22,089 bases of DNA from CALEAR01 sp035301485 (GCA_035301485.1 DATGUF010000046.1:1-22089); one strand, 5' to 3'; positions 1-8,205 are shown, numbered from the stretch's first letter. Notes: a model not told the origin generated them from the sequence alone. Program-made: numbers and translations.

Positions 1-1534
1 CCACTTTTTTGCCTTCGCGCATAATACGGCCCTTACCAATGGGTAAGGCAGTGAAGGTTTTTTCGATGTTGGCGCCTGGACCTTTGCCACGCGGGTAGCG
101 CACCGCGGAGGGGCCTTCATGTAACCATGCGCTGTAGAGCAGCTGGCGGCATTCGTTTTCATCCGCAGGGGCCGCAATCACCATGTTGGGCACGCAGCGT
201 AAATAGCCGATATCGAAGAAGCCGCCATGGGTGGCACCGTCTTCGCCCACTACGCCGGCTCTGTCTAACGCGAAGGTCACGTCTAGGTCTTGTAAGGCCA
301 CGTCGTGCACTAATTGGTCGTAGCCGCGCTGCAAGAAAGTAGAATAAATAGCCACAACGGGTTTTTGCTGTTCACAGGCAAGGCCCGCTGCAAGTGTTAC
401 GGCATGTTGTTCGCAAATGGCCACATCATGGTAGCGTTTCGGAAAGCGTTGGCTAAATTCGATCATGCCGGAACCTTCGCACATGGCTGGGGTAATGCCC
501 ACCACACGTTGGTCTTGCGCGGCGATATCACACAAAAACTCACCAAACACTTCTTGGTAGCGCGGGCCACTGGGGGCAGCCGGTGCTGTGTTTTTGGGCT
601 CTATTTTGCTAATGGCGTGGTAACCCACGGGGTCGGCCTCTGCGGGCAAAAAGCCTTTGCCTTTGGTGGTGTAAATATGCAGAAGCTGGGGCCCTTCGAG
701 GTCTTTTAAGTTGCCTAGGGTTTCAAGCAGTTCGTCCATGTCGTGCCCATTAATGGGGCCAATGTAATTAAAGCCAATGGCTTCAAAGAGCGCATCTGGG
801 CTCACCATGTTTTTCATGCTTTCTTCTGCTCGGCGCATAAAATTCCACGCCGCTGGCATGGAGGAAAGCACACGCTTGCCGCCTTCACGTAGGGCGATAT
901 AGTTTTTCGACGCCCAAATGCGCGCAAAGTAATTCGCCAACCCGCCCACGTTTTGGGAAATAGACATGGTGTTGTCGTTCAAAATCACCAAAAGGTTAGA
1001 TTTGGTGTGTGCCGCATGGTTAAGGGCCTCAAAAGCCTGGCCGGCTGTCATGGCGCCATCGCCAATAATCGCCACGGATTTGCGTTTTTTGCCCGCCATT
1101 TCAGCGCCTAAGGCCATGCCTAACGCGGCACTAATAGAAGTGGAGGAGTGGCCCACACCAAAGGTGTCGTATTCAGATTCGCTGCGCTTAGGAAAACCAG
1201 ATAAGCCATGCTGTTGGCGAATAGTGAGCAGCTCTTCGCGGCGGCCCGTGAGCACTTTGTGGGGGTAGGTTTGATGGCCCACATCCCAAACGAGGCGGTC
1301 CTCAGGGGTGTTATAGAGGTAATGCAAGATTACGCTAAGCTCCACCACGCCTAAGCCGGCGCCAAAATGCCCGCCTACTTGGCCGGCGGCATAGAGTAAA
1401 TAAGCGCGCAATTCGTTGGCCACATCACGCAGTGCCGTAGCGGGCAGAGCGCGTAAATCTGCGGGTGCATTAATGCTGTCCAATAAAGGCGTGTGGGGGC
1501 GCTTTAAAGGAATTTCGGTAAATGTTTTTGCCAT
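1..1534 (-). CDS. dxs: 1-deoxy-D-xylulose-5-phosphate synthase, 3' end missing
   Basis: Dxs joins pyruvate and glyceraldehyde 3-phosphate, using thiamine diphosphate, in the first step of the MEP isoprenoid pathway in the cytosol. The frame is open from the ATG at 1534 to the window edge, about 511 codons of a protein usually near 620 residues; the end of the transketolase C-terminal domain is cut off by the window, not by a mutation. The thiamine-diphosphate motif GDG lies at residues 158-160 with the downstream LNDND, and the catalytic glutamate is E375 in AICEQHA. Both sit five residues after their E. coli positions, so no indel or frameshift is suspected. The start MAKTFTEIPL has only a weak ribosome site. 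It is the last gene seen of the xseB-ispA-dxs cluster, 49 bases after ispA, and probably shares its transcript. Identification is firm. Confidence 0.95.
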   Translation of the reverse strand, partial: MAKTFTEIPLKRPHTPLLDSINAPADLRALPATALRDVANELRAYLLYAAGQVGGHFGAGLGVVELSVILHYLYNTPEDRLVWDVGHQTYPHKVLTGRREELLTIRQQHGLSGFPKRSESEYDTFGVGHSSTSISAALGMALGAEMAGKKRKSVAIIGDGAMTAGQAFEALNHAAHTKSNLLVILNDNTMSISQNVGGLANYFARIWASKNYIALREGGKRVLSSMPAAWNFMRRAEESMKNMVSPDALFEAIGFNYIGPINGHDMDELLETLGNLKDLEGPQLLHIYTTKGKGFLPAEADPVGYHAISKIEPKNTAPAAPSGPRYQEVFGEFLCDIAAQDQRVVGITPAMCEGSGMIEFSQRFPKRYHDVAICEQHAVTLAAGLACEQQKPVVAIYSTFLQRGYDQLVHDVALQDLDVTFALDRAGVVGEDGATHGGFFDIGYLRCVPNMVIAAPADENECRQLLYSAWLHEGPSAVRYPRGKGPGANIEKTFTALPIGKGRIMREGKKV

Positions 1535-1583
1535 GTGCCACTCTGTTTAGAAAACGTAAACCTTGGGAATGAAAGGTTTAAGA

Positions 1584-2486
1584 TTAATGGGTTCGGGCAA
1601 TAATGTAGTTTGCCAGCTGTCGTAAAGTATCGGCGTTATCGCCAAATGGGCTGAGCGCCTCTTGGGCCTCTTCACAGAGCTGTTGTGCTCTTTTTTCACT
1701 GGCTTCCAGGCCGATAAGCCCCGGAAAGGTGTTCTTGTTGTGGCGTGCGTCTGAGCCCTTGGTTTTGCCAAGTTCTTCAGTGGCGCCAATCACATCTAGT
1801 ATGTCATCTCGTACTTGAAACGCTAATCCAATTTTATCGCCGTAGGTGGTTAGTGCCCGCATCTGTGCTTCGTTAGCCTTCGCTGCGTGGGCGCCAAGAA
1901 GAAGGGCGGCAGTAATCAAGCGGCCTGTTTTCAAATAGTGCATGTTTTCAAGCCACTGCAAATCTGCAGTAAAGTTCTCGCCTTCAATATCTAGCATTTG
2001 GCCAGCTGCCATGCCGTTGATGCCGGCGGCTTTGCTAAGCGTGCTAATCATGGCAATACGTTGCTCGGCGCTATAGTGGCCCGCACAAGTAAGCAGTTCA
2101 AAAGCCAAGGTATGCAAAGTGTCGCCCGCTAAAATAGCGGTGGCTTCATCATATTGAATGTGGCAAGTGGGTTTGCCGCGCCTTAAGTCGTCGTTATCCA
2201 TGGCCGGTAAATCGTCGTGAATAAGAGAGTAAGTGTGCACTAACTCTATGGCAACGGCTGGCACGTCGGCGATGTCTTTATCTGCACCGCAAAATTCAGC
2301 ACCTGCGTATACCAATACAGGGCGAATGCGCTTGCCGCCGGCTAAAGCTGCGTAGCGCATAGCTTCAGTGAGGCGTTCGGCGGGGGTGTCGGTGGCAGCA
2401 GGCAACCATTGTTCGATTAAAGACGAACTGCGGCTTTGTATCTGCGTAAGGTACGCATCCAAAGCAGAAAAGTTCGTAGCGGGCAT
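1584..2486 (-). CDS. ispA: (2E,6E)-farnesyl diphosphate synthase
   Basis: IspA condenses isopentenyl diphosphate with dimethylallyl and geranyl diphosphate to make farnesyl diphosphate, the precursor of ubiquinone side chains and undecaprenyl phosphate. The 300-residue length is normal for the family. Both aspartate-rich motifs are present: DDLPAMDNDD at residues 91-100 and DDILD at 227-231, with the conserved GGKRIRP at 50-56 before the first. The short-chain prenyl synthase pattern fits FPP synthase rather than octaprenyl synthase, and the xseB and dxs neighbours support that. The ATG at 2486 has only a weak purine-rich stretch in front. A 154-base spacer separates it from xseB, longer than usual for this operon, and contains an AT-rich hairpin. 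Confidence 0.95.
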   Translation of the reverse strand: MPATNFSALDAYLTQIQSRSSSLIEQWLPAATDTPAERLTEAMRYAALAGGKRIRPVLVYAGAEFCGADKDIADVPAVAIELVHTYSLIHDDLPAMDNDDLRRGKPTCHIQYDEATAILAGDTLHTLAFELLTCAGHYSAEQRIAMISTLSKAAGINGMAAGQMLDIEGENFTADLQWLENMHYLKTGRLITAALLLGAHAAKANEAQMRALTTYGDKIGLAFQVRDDILDVIGATEELGKTKGSDARHNKNTFPGLIGLEASEKRAQQLCEEAQEALSPFGDNADTLRQLANYIIARTH

Positions 2487-2593
2487 GGCAACATCTCGTG
2501 TAAGCAGTGAATAAAAAACAGTACCTAGCGCAGGCAGTGATGGCCGCTTGCTAAATTAGAGGGGTGAGCAAGCAGCGAGGGTGCAAGGATAAA

Positions 2594-2611
2594 CGAAAAA
2601 CAGTTTTTTCG
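2594..2611. other. AT-rich hairpin between xseB and ispA
   Basis: Perfect inverted repeat CGAAAAA-CAGT-TTTTTCG with seven pairs and a four-base loop. A second, weaker repeat (GCTTGCT at 2546-2552 with AGCAAGC at 2567-2573) lies next to it. Either could modulate transcription or message processing within the operon. The first has a T-rich arm but no separate GC stem, so it is not a standard terminator. Confidence 0.4.
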
Positions 2612-2640
2612 CATCTACTTCTAGGCGCACTCGAAGGGGC

Positions 2641-2886
2641 TTAAAATAAGGTGTCGGCATCCAGCACTTCTTGGCTAGGAGCGCCTTCCTGTGATTCGGC
2701 GAGTAAACGCTGCACTTTTTCTTCGGCCGCTTTGAGGGCTTTTTGGCTTTCGCTAGTGAGTTTGATGCCTTTTTCAAACGCAGCGAGAGAATCCTCAAGG
2801 GAAAGTTCCCCAGATTCCATCTGCTCCACCAGTTTTTCGAGTTCGGCCAGGGTGGCTTCAACGGAGGTTTTTTTGTTCGCGCTCAT
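2641..2886 (-). CDS. xseB: Exodeoxyribonuclease VII small subunit
   Basis: XseB is the small subunit of exonuclease VII, which binds the large subunit XseA and degrades single-stranded DNA to oligonucleotides. The 81-residue protein is the expected size and shows the family pattern: VEATLAELEKLVEQMESGELSLEDSLAAFEKG over roughly residues 9-40, followed by a charged helix, so two helices with coiled-coil character. The ATG at 2886 has GGGAG eight bases ahead. It is the promoter-proximal gene of the xseB-ispA-dxs cluster, an arrangement common in gammaproteobacteria. xseA is not in the window. A plus-strand open frame over the same region is only a shadow. Confidence 0.93.
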   Translation of the reverse strand: MSANKKTSVEATLAELEKLVEQMESGELSLEDSLAAFEKGIKLTSESQKALKAAEEKVQRLLAESQEGAPSQEVLDADTLF

Positions 2887-2921
2887 GGTTTACTCCCAAT
2901 CATAAAAGAGCTGAGGGGTAG

Positions 2922-2927
2922 ATTGTA
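2922..2927 (-). promoter_or_regulatory. Candidate -10 element for xseB-ispA-dxs
   Basis: On the minus strand the hexamer TACAAT lies about 35 bases upstream of the xseB ATG, matching the sigma70 -10 consensus at five of six positions. No convincing -35 hexamer was found at 16-18 bases, so the call rests on the -10 match and its position in the divergent gap between xseB and dusC. Confidence 0.3.
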
Positions 2928-3100
2928 CACGTTTTAAAAGCCAACGTATTGGTTCGCAGGCCTGCCTTACAGTTCGTTTTTTCTGCGTATAAGTATTAAT
3001 ATCGCCGCAGCAGCCCCCATACTTCTTCATCGCCTTCTTACGGTCACCAACATGCAAAAAGTTTCTAGCTCTCATTCCGCTGGTACAGCACCTCTTTATG

Positions 3101-3107
3101 AAGGAGG
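3101..3107 (+). promoter_or_regulatory. Shine-Dalgarno that decides the dusC start
   Basis: AAGGAGG is a near-perfect match to the anti-Shine-Dalgarno sequence and lies ten bases before a GTG at 3118. The upstream ATG at 3052 has no comparable site. This supports initiation at 3118. Confidence 0.7.
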
Positions 3108-3117
3108 AAAAGCACTA

Positions 3118-4056
3118 GTGCTAGCGCCCATGGAAGGGGTGGCAGACTATTGGTTGCGGCAAATTCTTACTCAAGTGGGCGGCTATGATTGGTGTGTGAC
3201 GGAGTTTGTACGGGTGAGCGGGCGTTTGTTGCCGCCTTCCGTGTTTTACCGCTGGTGCCCAGAGTTAAAGCAACAAGCCAAAACCGTATCGGGCACGCCT
3301 GTGCATGTGCAATTGTTGGGTTCTGATGCTTCGTGCATGGCAGACAACGCCGCGCGGGCAGTGGAGCTAGGCGCCCCAGCAATAGATTTAAACTTTGGTT
3401 GCCCCGCTAAAACGGTGAACCGGCATAGCGGTGGAGCGGTGATCCTCGATGAGCCAGAATTGTTGCATGCCATAGTAGCGGCGGTGCGGAAAGCCGTGCC
3501 GGCGCATATTCCTGTGTCGGCAAAAATGCGGCTTGGCAATGCTGATAAAGGTAAAGCCTTGGACAATGCCTTGGCGGCGGCTGAGGCTAACGCGAGTTGG
3601 CTAACCGTGCATGCGCGCACTAAAACCGAGGGTTACCGGCCGCCGGCGTATTGGTCGTTACTGGCACCACTGGCAGAACGTATTGATATACCGCTTATTG
3701 CCAATGGTGAAGTGTGGGCGCCTAGTGATGCCACCCGATGCGCAGCAGAAAGTAACACCCCTCATTTAATGGTGGGGCGCGGCGCAGTAACCAACCCGTT
3801 TTTGGCACAAGAAATACGTGGCGCCAACGCCACACACTGGGAGGCTGTGTTTCCACTGTTGCTGCAGTATTGTGAAACTTTGCTTGGCACAGGTTTACCT
3901 CGCCAAGAAGCAGGGCGCATTAAACAATGGCTGAATTATTTGCGCCGTCAATGGCCCGTGGCTGAAAATATTTATCATGAGCTGAAGCGTGAACGTGAAT
4001 CGGCCACGATGTTGGCATGGCTGCACGCGTTTAAAGAAACTGCGGTGCAAGCATGA
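3118..4056 (+). CDS. dusC: tRNA-dihydrouridine(16) synthase DusC
   Basis: DusC is an FMN- and NADPH-dependent enzyme that reduces uridine 16 in the tRNA D-loop. The sequence begins LAPMEGV, as near the N-terminus of E. coli DusC, and shares TEFVRV, VQLLG, the NFGCPAKTV loop with the catalytic cysteine, KMRLG, VHARTK, IANGE and the flavin-binding VGRGA. The C-terminal RIKQWLNYLRR helix matches DusC better than DusA or DusB. Initiation at GTG 3118 gives 312 residues, close to the E. coli length. The same frame extends up to an ATG at 3052, adding 22 residues without family similarity and without a ribosome site. It is transcribed away from xseB. The family call is firm; the start is probable. 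Confidence 0.92.
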   Translation: MLAPMEGVADYWLRQILTQVGGYDWCVTEFVRVSGRLLPPSVFYRWCPELKQQAKTVSGTPVHVQLLGSDASCMADNAARAVELGAPAIDLNFGCPAKTVNRHSGGAVILDEPELLHAIVAAVRKAVPAHIPVSAKMRLGNADKGKALDNALAAAEANASWLTVHARTKTEGYRPPAYWSLLAPLAERIDIPLIANGEVWAPSDATRCAAESNTPHLMVGRGAVTNPFLAQEIRGANATHWEAVFPLLLQYCETLLGTGLPRQEAGRIKQWLNYLRRQWPVAENIYHELKRERESATMLAWLHAFKETAVQA

Positions 4057-4344
4057 CGAGCGTTTTGTGCTTTTGTTGTGAGTAAGAGTGCCTTGGTAGG
4101 GGGTAAAATAATTAATATTGATAGCGCCAGAAAAAAGGCGATGAGCGCTACTTCTGTTACAATGCGCTGCATTAAGCACTGAGGTGCTTTCAACGGTGAA
4201 AATTTCCCATTAGTAAAAGTTATCTATTACACTTTCGGCACGTGAAAAATGAACCCTGTTAGAACGCCTCGTAGGGCTACCTGGTGAGTAAGGCGTGGGT
4301 GCTTCATGTTACGCGCTACATGTTATCAATAAGGTAAAACGATT
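4057..4344 (+). promoter_or_regulatory. Gap with promoter and structured leader before the transporter
   Basis: No gene fits this 288-base gap. An extended -10 candidate, TGTTACAAT, occupies 4155-4163 and has no recognisable -35. A transcript starting near 4170 would have a leader of about 175 bases with these inverted repeats: AAGCAC-TGAG-GTGCTT at 4174-4189; ACGCCT (4264-4269) with AGGCGT (4290-4295), enclosing GTAG-GG-CTAC; and the imperfect 18-base palindrome CATGT...ACATG at 4305-4322. A short AAGGT ribosome site precedes the ATG at 4345. No known riboswitch class was recognised. Confidence 0.4.
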
Positions 4345-5625
4345 ATGGCCACAGCTCCTGCCACCGCTGGGAATTCCCCACGGCGTGTTTTGATCGCCAG
4401 CCTGTCTGGCACCACGATCGAGTTCTTCGATTTCTATATTTATGCCAACGCCGCAGTGCTGGTGTTTCCTGCGTTGTTTTTCCCACAAAGTGAAGGCGTT
4501 ACAGCAATATTGCAATCGCTAGCAACGTTTGCATTGGCGTTTTTCGCGCGCCCCTTCGGCGCAGCCTTGTTTGGCCACTTCGGCGATAAAGTAGGGCGTA
4601 AAAACACCTTGGTGGCAGCTTTACTCACCATGGGAATTTCCACCGTTGTGATTGGCTTGCTGCCCACTTACGCGCAAATTGGCATCTGGGCGCCGTTAAT
4701 GCTGGCCTTATGCCGTTTGGGGCAAGGTTTAGGGTTAGGCGGAGAGTGGGGTGGCGCCGTGTTGTTGGCCACCGAGAACGCACCGCCAGGTAAACGTGCT
4801 TGGTACGGCATGTTCCCACAGCTTGGCGCACCGCTTGGGTTTGTGTTAGCAGGTGGTTCTTTTTTACTGTTGGCACACTTCCTTAACGACGACCAGTTCT
4901 TTGCTTGGGGCTGGCGCATTCCATTCTTAGCCAGCGCAGTGCTAGTGATTATTGGTTTATATGTGCGTTTAAAAATTGAAGAAACCCCCGTGTTCCAAGA
5001 AACTTTAGACAAACAGCAACAAGAACGCGTGCCCATGGTGGCGGTTACCAAACAATATCCACGTATGCTGGTGCTAGGCACCTTAATGGCCACAGCCACT
5101 TTTGTGCTGTTTTACCTTACCACTGTATTTAGCCTCACATGGGGCACCACCGAGCTTGGTTTTAGCCGCGAAAGCTTTTTAGGTATGCAGTTATTAGGTG
5201 TACTGATGTTTGCGCTGTTTATACCCATTAGTGCCTTGTTTGCGGATAAACACGGACGGCGCGTTACCATGGTGGGCATTTCGCTGGCCATTGCAGTGTT
5301 TGGTTTTGCCCTCGAGCCACTGCTTAACGGTGGTGTCTATACCAGCATGTTGTTTTTGGCTATTGGCTTCGCCTTGATGGGGTATACCTATGGCCCGCTG
5401 GGCACGGCACTAGCTGAATTATTCCCCGCTAATATGCGCTACACCGGCGCTTCACTAACATTTAATTTTGCTGGTATTTTAGGGGCTTCTTTAGCGCCAT
5501 ATTTAGCCATGTGGTTGGCCACTGAATACGGATTAGCGGCTGTGGGCGGCTATTTAAGCTTCGCAGGAATAATGAGCGCCTTGGCCATGTGGGGCATAGC
5601 TGAAACAAAAGACGGGCGCTTTTAA
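4345..5625 (+). CDS. MFS transporter, metabolite:H+ symporter type
   Basis: A 426-residue inner-membrane protein with about twelve hydrophobic segments, in the major facilitator superfamily. It carries the metabolite:H+ symporter (MHS) pattern TIEFFDFYIYA at 24-34, the motif A loop GHFGDKVGRKNT at 77-88 between helices 2 and 3, GLGLGGEWGGA in helix 4, and a second-half counterpart, FADKHGRR. Relatives include ShiA, ProP and YhjE, which move shikimate, osmolytes or organic acids with protons. The substrate cannot be read from the sequence. The ectoine genes about 8 kb away are on the other strand and beyond the pilus operon, so a compatible-solute role is only a guess. It stands alone between dusC and the pilus genes, with a long leader of its own. 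Confidence 0.85.
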   Translation: MATAPATAGNSPRRVLIASLSGTTIEFFDFYIYANAAVLVFPALFFPQSEGVTAILQSLATFALAFFARPFGAALFGHFGDKVGRKNTLVAALLTMGISTVVIGLLPTYAQIGIWAPLMLALCRLGQGLGLGGEWGGAVLLATENAPPGKRAWYGMFPQLGAPLGFVLAGGSFLLLAHFLNDDQFFAWGWRIPFLASAVLVIIGLYVRLKIEETPVFQETLDKQQQERVPMVAVTKQYPRMLVLGTLMATATFVLFYLTTVFSLTWGTTELGFSRESFLGMQLLGVLMFALFIPISALFADKHGRRVTMVGISLAIAVFGFALEPLLNGGVYTSMLFLAIGFALMGYTYGPLGTALAELFPANMRYTGASLTFNFAGILGASLAPYLAMWLATEYGLAAVGGYLSFAGIMSALAMWGIAETKDGRF

Positions 5626-5742
5626 GTGCCCCTCACTGGCTTTGAAGATAAGAAAAATAAGAGCTGTGATATGAACGAAAATTGTTTTAATGTAAAGGAT
5701 GAGTGTGCAAAAAACACACGAATATTGTGGCATGGAGTGCGC

Positions 5743-6285
5743 ATGAAGAAAACGTTGCAACAAGGGGTAACGCTGATTGAGCTGATGGTAGCTGTTGTTG
5801 TGCTCGCCATTATCGTGAGTATGGCGCTGCCTTCCTATCAGCAGCTAGTGGCTAAATCAGGTGTTCGCAGCACTGGGCAGTCGCTGTTGGCAGCCCTGAA
5901 CGAAGCTCGTGTGCAGGCCATTAGCCAGCAACGCGCCATAACACTACAAACCAGTAACGCCACCGATAATAAAAAATGTTCTGGAAAAACAGGTTGGGAT
6001 AACGGCTGGCACATTGAAGGCAGTTTGAACGACGAGCATCGCTGGCAGTTAAGCAATTGCCGCGTAGCGTTAACTTCCACGGATGCTGTGAGCAGTGTTA
6101 CTTTTTTGAAAAACGGCTTTGTAATAGATGAAACGTCAGGCGATGCACATGACGATATAAGGTTTTGCATTGAAGATGATAGGGTAGAGCGTTTTTTTCA
6201 AGTGATAACGCTGCGGCCCAACGGTTTGGTTTCATTGCGCGAAAGCACGGAGTGCTCGGTGGAAGAAGAGGGTGAAAATGCGTAG
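5743..6285 (+). CDS. Minor type IV pilin-like protein, GspH/FimT family
   Basis: First gene of the minor pilin operon. From the ATG at 5743 it encodes 180 residues with a type III leader MKKTLQQG cut before VTLIELMVAVVVLAIIVSMALPSY, including the +5 glutamate and the hydrophobic N-terminal helix. The C-terminal part is the globular GspH/FimT-type domain. By position it corresponds to fimU of Pseudomonas aeruginosa: prepilin peptidase matures it, and it helps prime pilus assembly at the inner membrane. The frame is open back to a GTG at 5626, but a 39-residue charged extension before the leader would be abnormal, and a GGAG-like site precedes 5743. The next gene overlaps its end. fimU versus fimT cannot be settled from sequence alone. 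Confidence 0.87.
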   Translation: MKKTLQQGVTLIELMVAVVVLAIIVSMALPSYQQLVAKSGVRSTGQSLLAALNEARVQAISQQRAITLQTSNATDNKKCSGKTGWDNGWHIEGSLNDEHRWQLSNCRVALTSTDAVSSVTFLKNGFVIDETSGDAHDDIRFCIEDDRVERFFQVITLRPNGLVSLRESTECSVEEEGENA

Positions 6286-6859
6286 CCAACTAGAGCTAAA
6301 ACATACACAAACAGGGGCCGGCTTGATCGAGGTGCTGGTAGCGCTGCTCATTATGGGTATTGGTGTGCTAGGTTTTATGGCCATGCAACTACAGGCGCTG
6401 CGCAGCAGTGATGAGTCGTTTTATAGAACCCAAGCCACCGTTATTGCAGCAGAAGTGGCTGCGCACATGACACTGAATAGCCGTAAACCGGTGTTTATTA
6501 ATACTGCTGAAAGTGAAGACACAAAAAAAAAGGGCTCTGACATAAGAGCGGAGGTGTTTAAAATATATATAAAAGAATGGGAGGTTTTGGAAAACGCTCC
6601 TAGCTCAAAAGACCATATAAATCCTGAAAATACGTGCTCAAAAGGTTACGAGGATTGCCAAGTTGGATTAGCAGAATGGGATTTAAACAACAGTAAGTGG
6701 AATGCACAAACCTTGTTGCCTAACGGCAAAGTTCAGGTGAACGAGCAAGGTAACGATGGCTTTGCCATTGTTGTGGCTTGGAACGACACAGAAATAAACG
6801 AATGTGATTTATCTAAAAGTGACAAGAGCGATTGCATTAAGCTCGAGGTGGTGCCATGA
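6278..6859 (+). CDS. pilV: Type IV pilus minor pilin PilV
   Basis: PilV is a minor pilin that joins the priming/tip complex of type IV pili. The leader MRSQLELKHTQTG is cleaved before AGLIEVLVALLIMGIGVLGFMAMQLQALR, the characteristic PilV N-terminus with glutamate at +5. The protein is 193 residues from the ATG at 6278, which has a GAAGAAGAGGG ribosome site; a GTG two codons earlier is the alternative. It overlaps the preceding pilin gene by eight bases, suggesting translational coupling. A run of nine A residues at 6523-6531 encodes part of a lysine stretch and could cause slippage. The C-terminal half is poorly conserved, as in other minor pilins. Confidence 0.88.
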   Translation: MRSQLELKHTQTGAGLIEVLVALLIMGIGVLGFMAMQLQALRSSDESFYRTQATVIAAEVAAHMTLNSRKPVFINTAESEDTKKKGSDIRAEVFKIYIKEWEVLENAPSSKDHINPENTCSKGYEDCQVGLAEWDLNNSKWNAQTLLPNGKVQVNEQGNDGFAIVVAWNDTEINECDLSKSDKSDCIKLEVVP

Positions 6860-7638
6860 ACACTAAAAACAACAAAGGGTTCAGCTTAATAGAGCTAATG
6901 ATAGCTGTTGCTTTAGGCACCTTAGTGGTAATGGCAGTGGTAACGCTCTTCATAACAAACCAAAGAACCTATAACCTGCAAAAAAACACCAGAATAATAC
7001 AACAGCAAGGTGTGTTCGTGTTAGAGCACATGGTGCAAGACATCCGTAAAGCAGGTTATCGGCATATTAGTGCCGTGAATGATGTTGGTATTATAGCCAA
7101 CGAAGTTAACAGCATTAGTGGCAGCAAGGATGATGTAGGAGAAAATAAGTCAGATCGCCTTACTGTTGCCTTTGATGTGGTGGTTGAGGGTGCAAGCGAT
7201 CGGAATAACCACACAGCGCCAAGAGACTGTGAAGGTAAGAAAATCACCAGTACCACAAAAGTAGTGCAAACTTACTGGCTCAACGAAGAAGAATTAAGGT
7301 GTAAAAGTAGCTATTCATCATCAGAAAATGGGCTGCTTCTGCTTGAAGGAGTGGAGAATTTTCAAGTGTTATACGGCATCGACGCCATTAAAGACGGCTT
7401 GGCTACGGTGTCTCATTATGTTACCGCCGATAAGCTCACAGCAGATAATGTAGGCGCGGTGGTAGCCATTCGTATTGGTTACATTGTGGCCAATAATAGT
7501 GGTGATGGCATGACTAGCACAGAGCAAACGTTTTACCTCTTAGATAAAGACATTAAGTTGGGCGGTTCAGATAAAAAAGTAAGGCGCCAGTTTATGCGTA
7601 CTATTCCGTTGCGTAATTTTGATGAGAATAAGATATGA
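6856..7638 (+). CDS. pilW: Type IV pilus minor pilin PilW
   Basis: A 260-residue prepilin with a very short leader, MNTKNNKG, cut before FSLIELMIAVALGTLVVMAVVTLF, with glutamate at +5. The following segment, with QQQGVFVLEHMVQDIRKAGY, is typical of PilW. Its start overlaps the pilV stop as ATGA, so the two are translationally coupled. PilW is an inner-membrane-anchored minor pilin that takes part with PilV, PilX, FimU and PilY1 in initiating the fibre. The globular part is diverse and has few diagnostic residues. Confidence 0.88.
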   Translation: MNTKNNKGFSLIELMIAVALGTLVVMAVVTLFITNQRTYNLQKNTRIIQQQGVFVLEHMVQDIRKAGYRHISAVNDVGIIANEVNSISGSKDDVGENKSDRLTVAFDVVVEGASDRNNHTAPRDCEGKKITSTTKVVQTYWLNEEELRCKSSYSSSENGLLLLEGVENFQVLYGIDAIKDGLATVSHYVTADKLTADNVGAVVAIRIGYIVANNSGDGMTSTEQTFYLLDKDIKLGGSDKKVRRQFMRTIPLRNFDENKI

Positions 7639-8198
7639 GATACAGCAAACCCCATAAACAAACAGGTGCAGCGCTATTTGTCGCACTGATAGTATTGGTT
7701 ATTATCGCGTTTCTTGGCATCAATGCGCTTCAATCTAGCAGCTCAGATGCGCGGGTAGTAACGTCTGTGCAAGCTGCCAACATCAGTTTTAACGCAGCAG
7801 AAAGCGCCATTAATAAAGTTATTCATACCATGGAACAAAAAGAAGAAGATAGCGATGAATACGGCTATATCATCAAAGATATCATGCTGGCGCCAGAACA
7901 AGTGCTAACGTACTGCATTAAAAACAAAGGGAACCTGCTTGAAAGTACGGGCGCATGTGGCCAAACAGATTGGTTCGATGAACGTAAGGTAGTAAAAGCC
8001 GAAAGCAAAATAAAAATGAGCGATAGTTTTAGCCCTTCGCCTGGCTGGTCTTTAAATGGTGATGTGCTATTTGGAATGCGCAACACCATTGTAGTGGGAT
8101 ACGGCGAAGTGCCTGCGGTAAATGTTAAAAAAGTGAATGTTCAAAATTTAGGTGTTTTTGGGCCAATGCCAGCGGGCGATCTGAAATTAAGGGATTAG
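7635..8198 (+). CDS. pilX: Type IV pilus assembly protein PilX
   Basis: A 187-residue minor pilin. Leader MRYSKPHKQTG is followed by AALFVALIVLVIIAFLGINALQSSSSDARVV, the PilX N-terminal pattern. The usual +5 glutamate is replaced by valine or phenylalanine in this stretch, as is common in PilX proteins, which resemble the GspK position of type II secretion. The stretch ANISFNAAESAINKV (about residues 48-62) is the conserved PilX helix. Its ATG overlaps the pilW stop as ATGA. A 33-base gap with a palindrome separates it from pilY1. Confidence 0.87.
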   Translation: MRYSKPHKQTGAALFVALIVLVIIAFLGINALQSSSSDARVVTSVQAANISFNAAESAINKVIHTMEQKEEDSDEYGYIIKDIMLAPEQVLTYCIKNKGNLLESTGACGQTDWFDERKVVKAESKIKMSDSFSPSPGWSLNGDVLFGMRNTIVVGYGEVPAVNVKKVNVQNLGVFGPMPAGDLKLRD

Positions 8199-8205
8199 TC
8201 TAAAC

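Noticed and set aside
127..1268. Plus-strand open frames over the dxs region
   Set aside because: They are antisense shadows of the dxs frame, which carries clear Dxs motifs, and encode nothing recognisable.
1547..1789. Minus-strand frame overlapping the ispA 3' end
   Set aside because: It is a shifted frame inside ispA with no family similarity; the ispA frame is intact through this region.
5626..5742. N-terminal extension of the first pilin from a GTG
   Set aside because: It would put a 39-residue charged segment before the prepilin leader. The MKK start with a short leader is normal.
5728..5743. Sigma54-like TGGCATG-N4-GCGCA before the first pilin gene
   Set aside because: The GG-N10-GC spacing fits, but the predicted start of transcription would be inside the gene, after its ATG, so it cannot drive this start codon.
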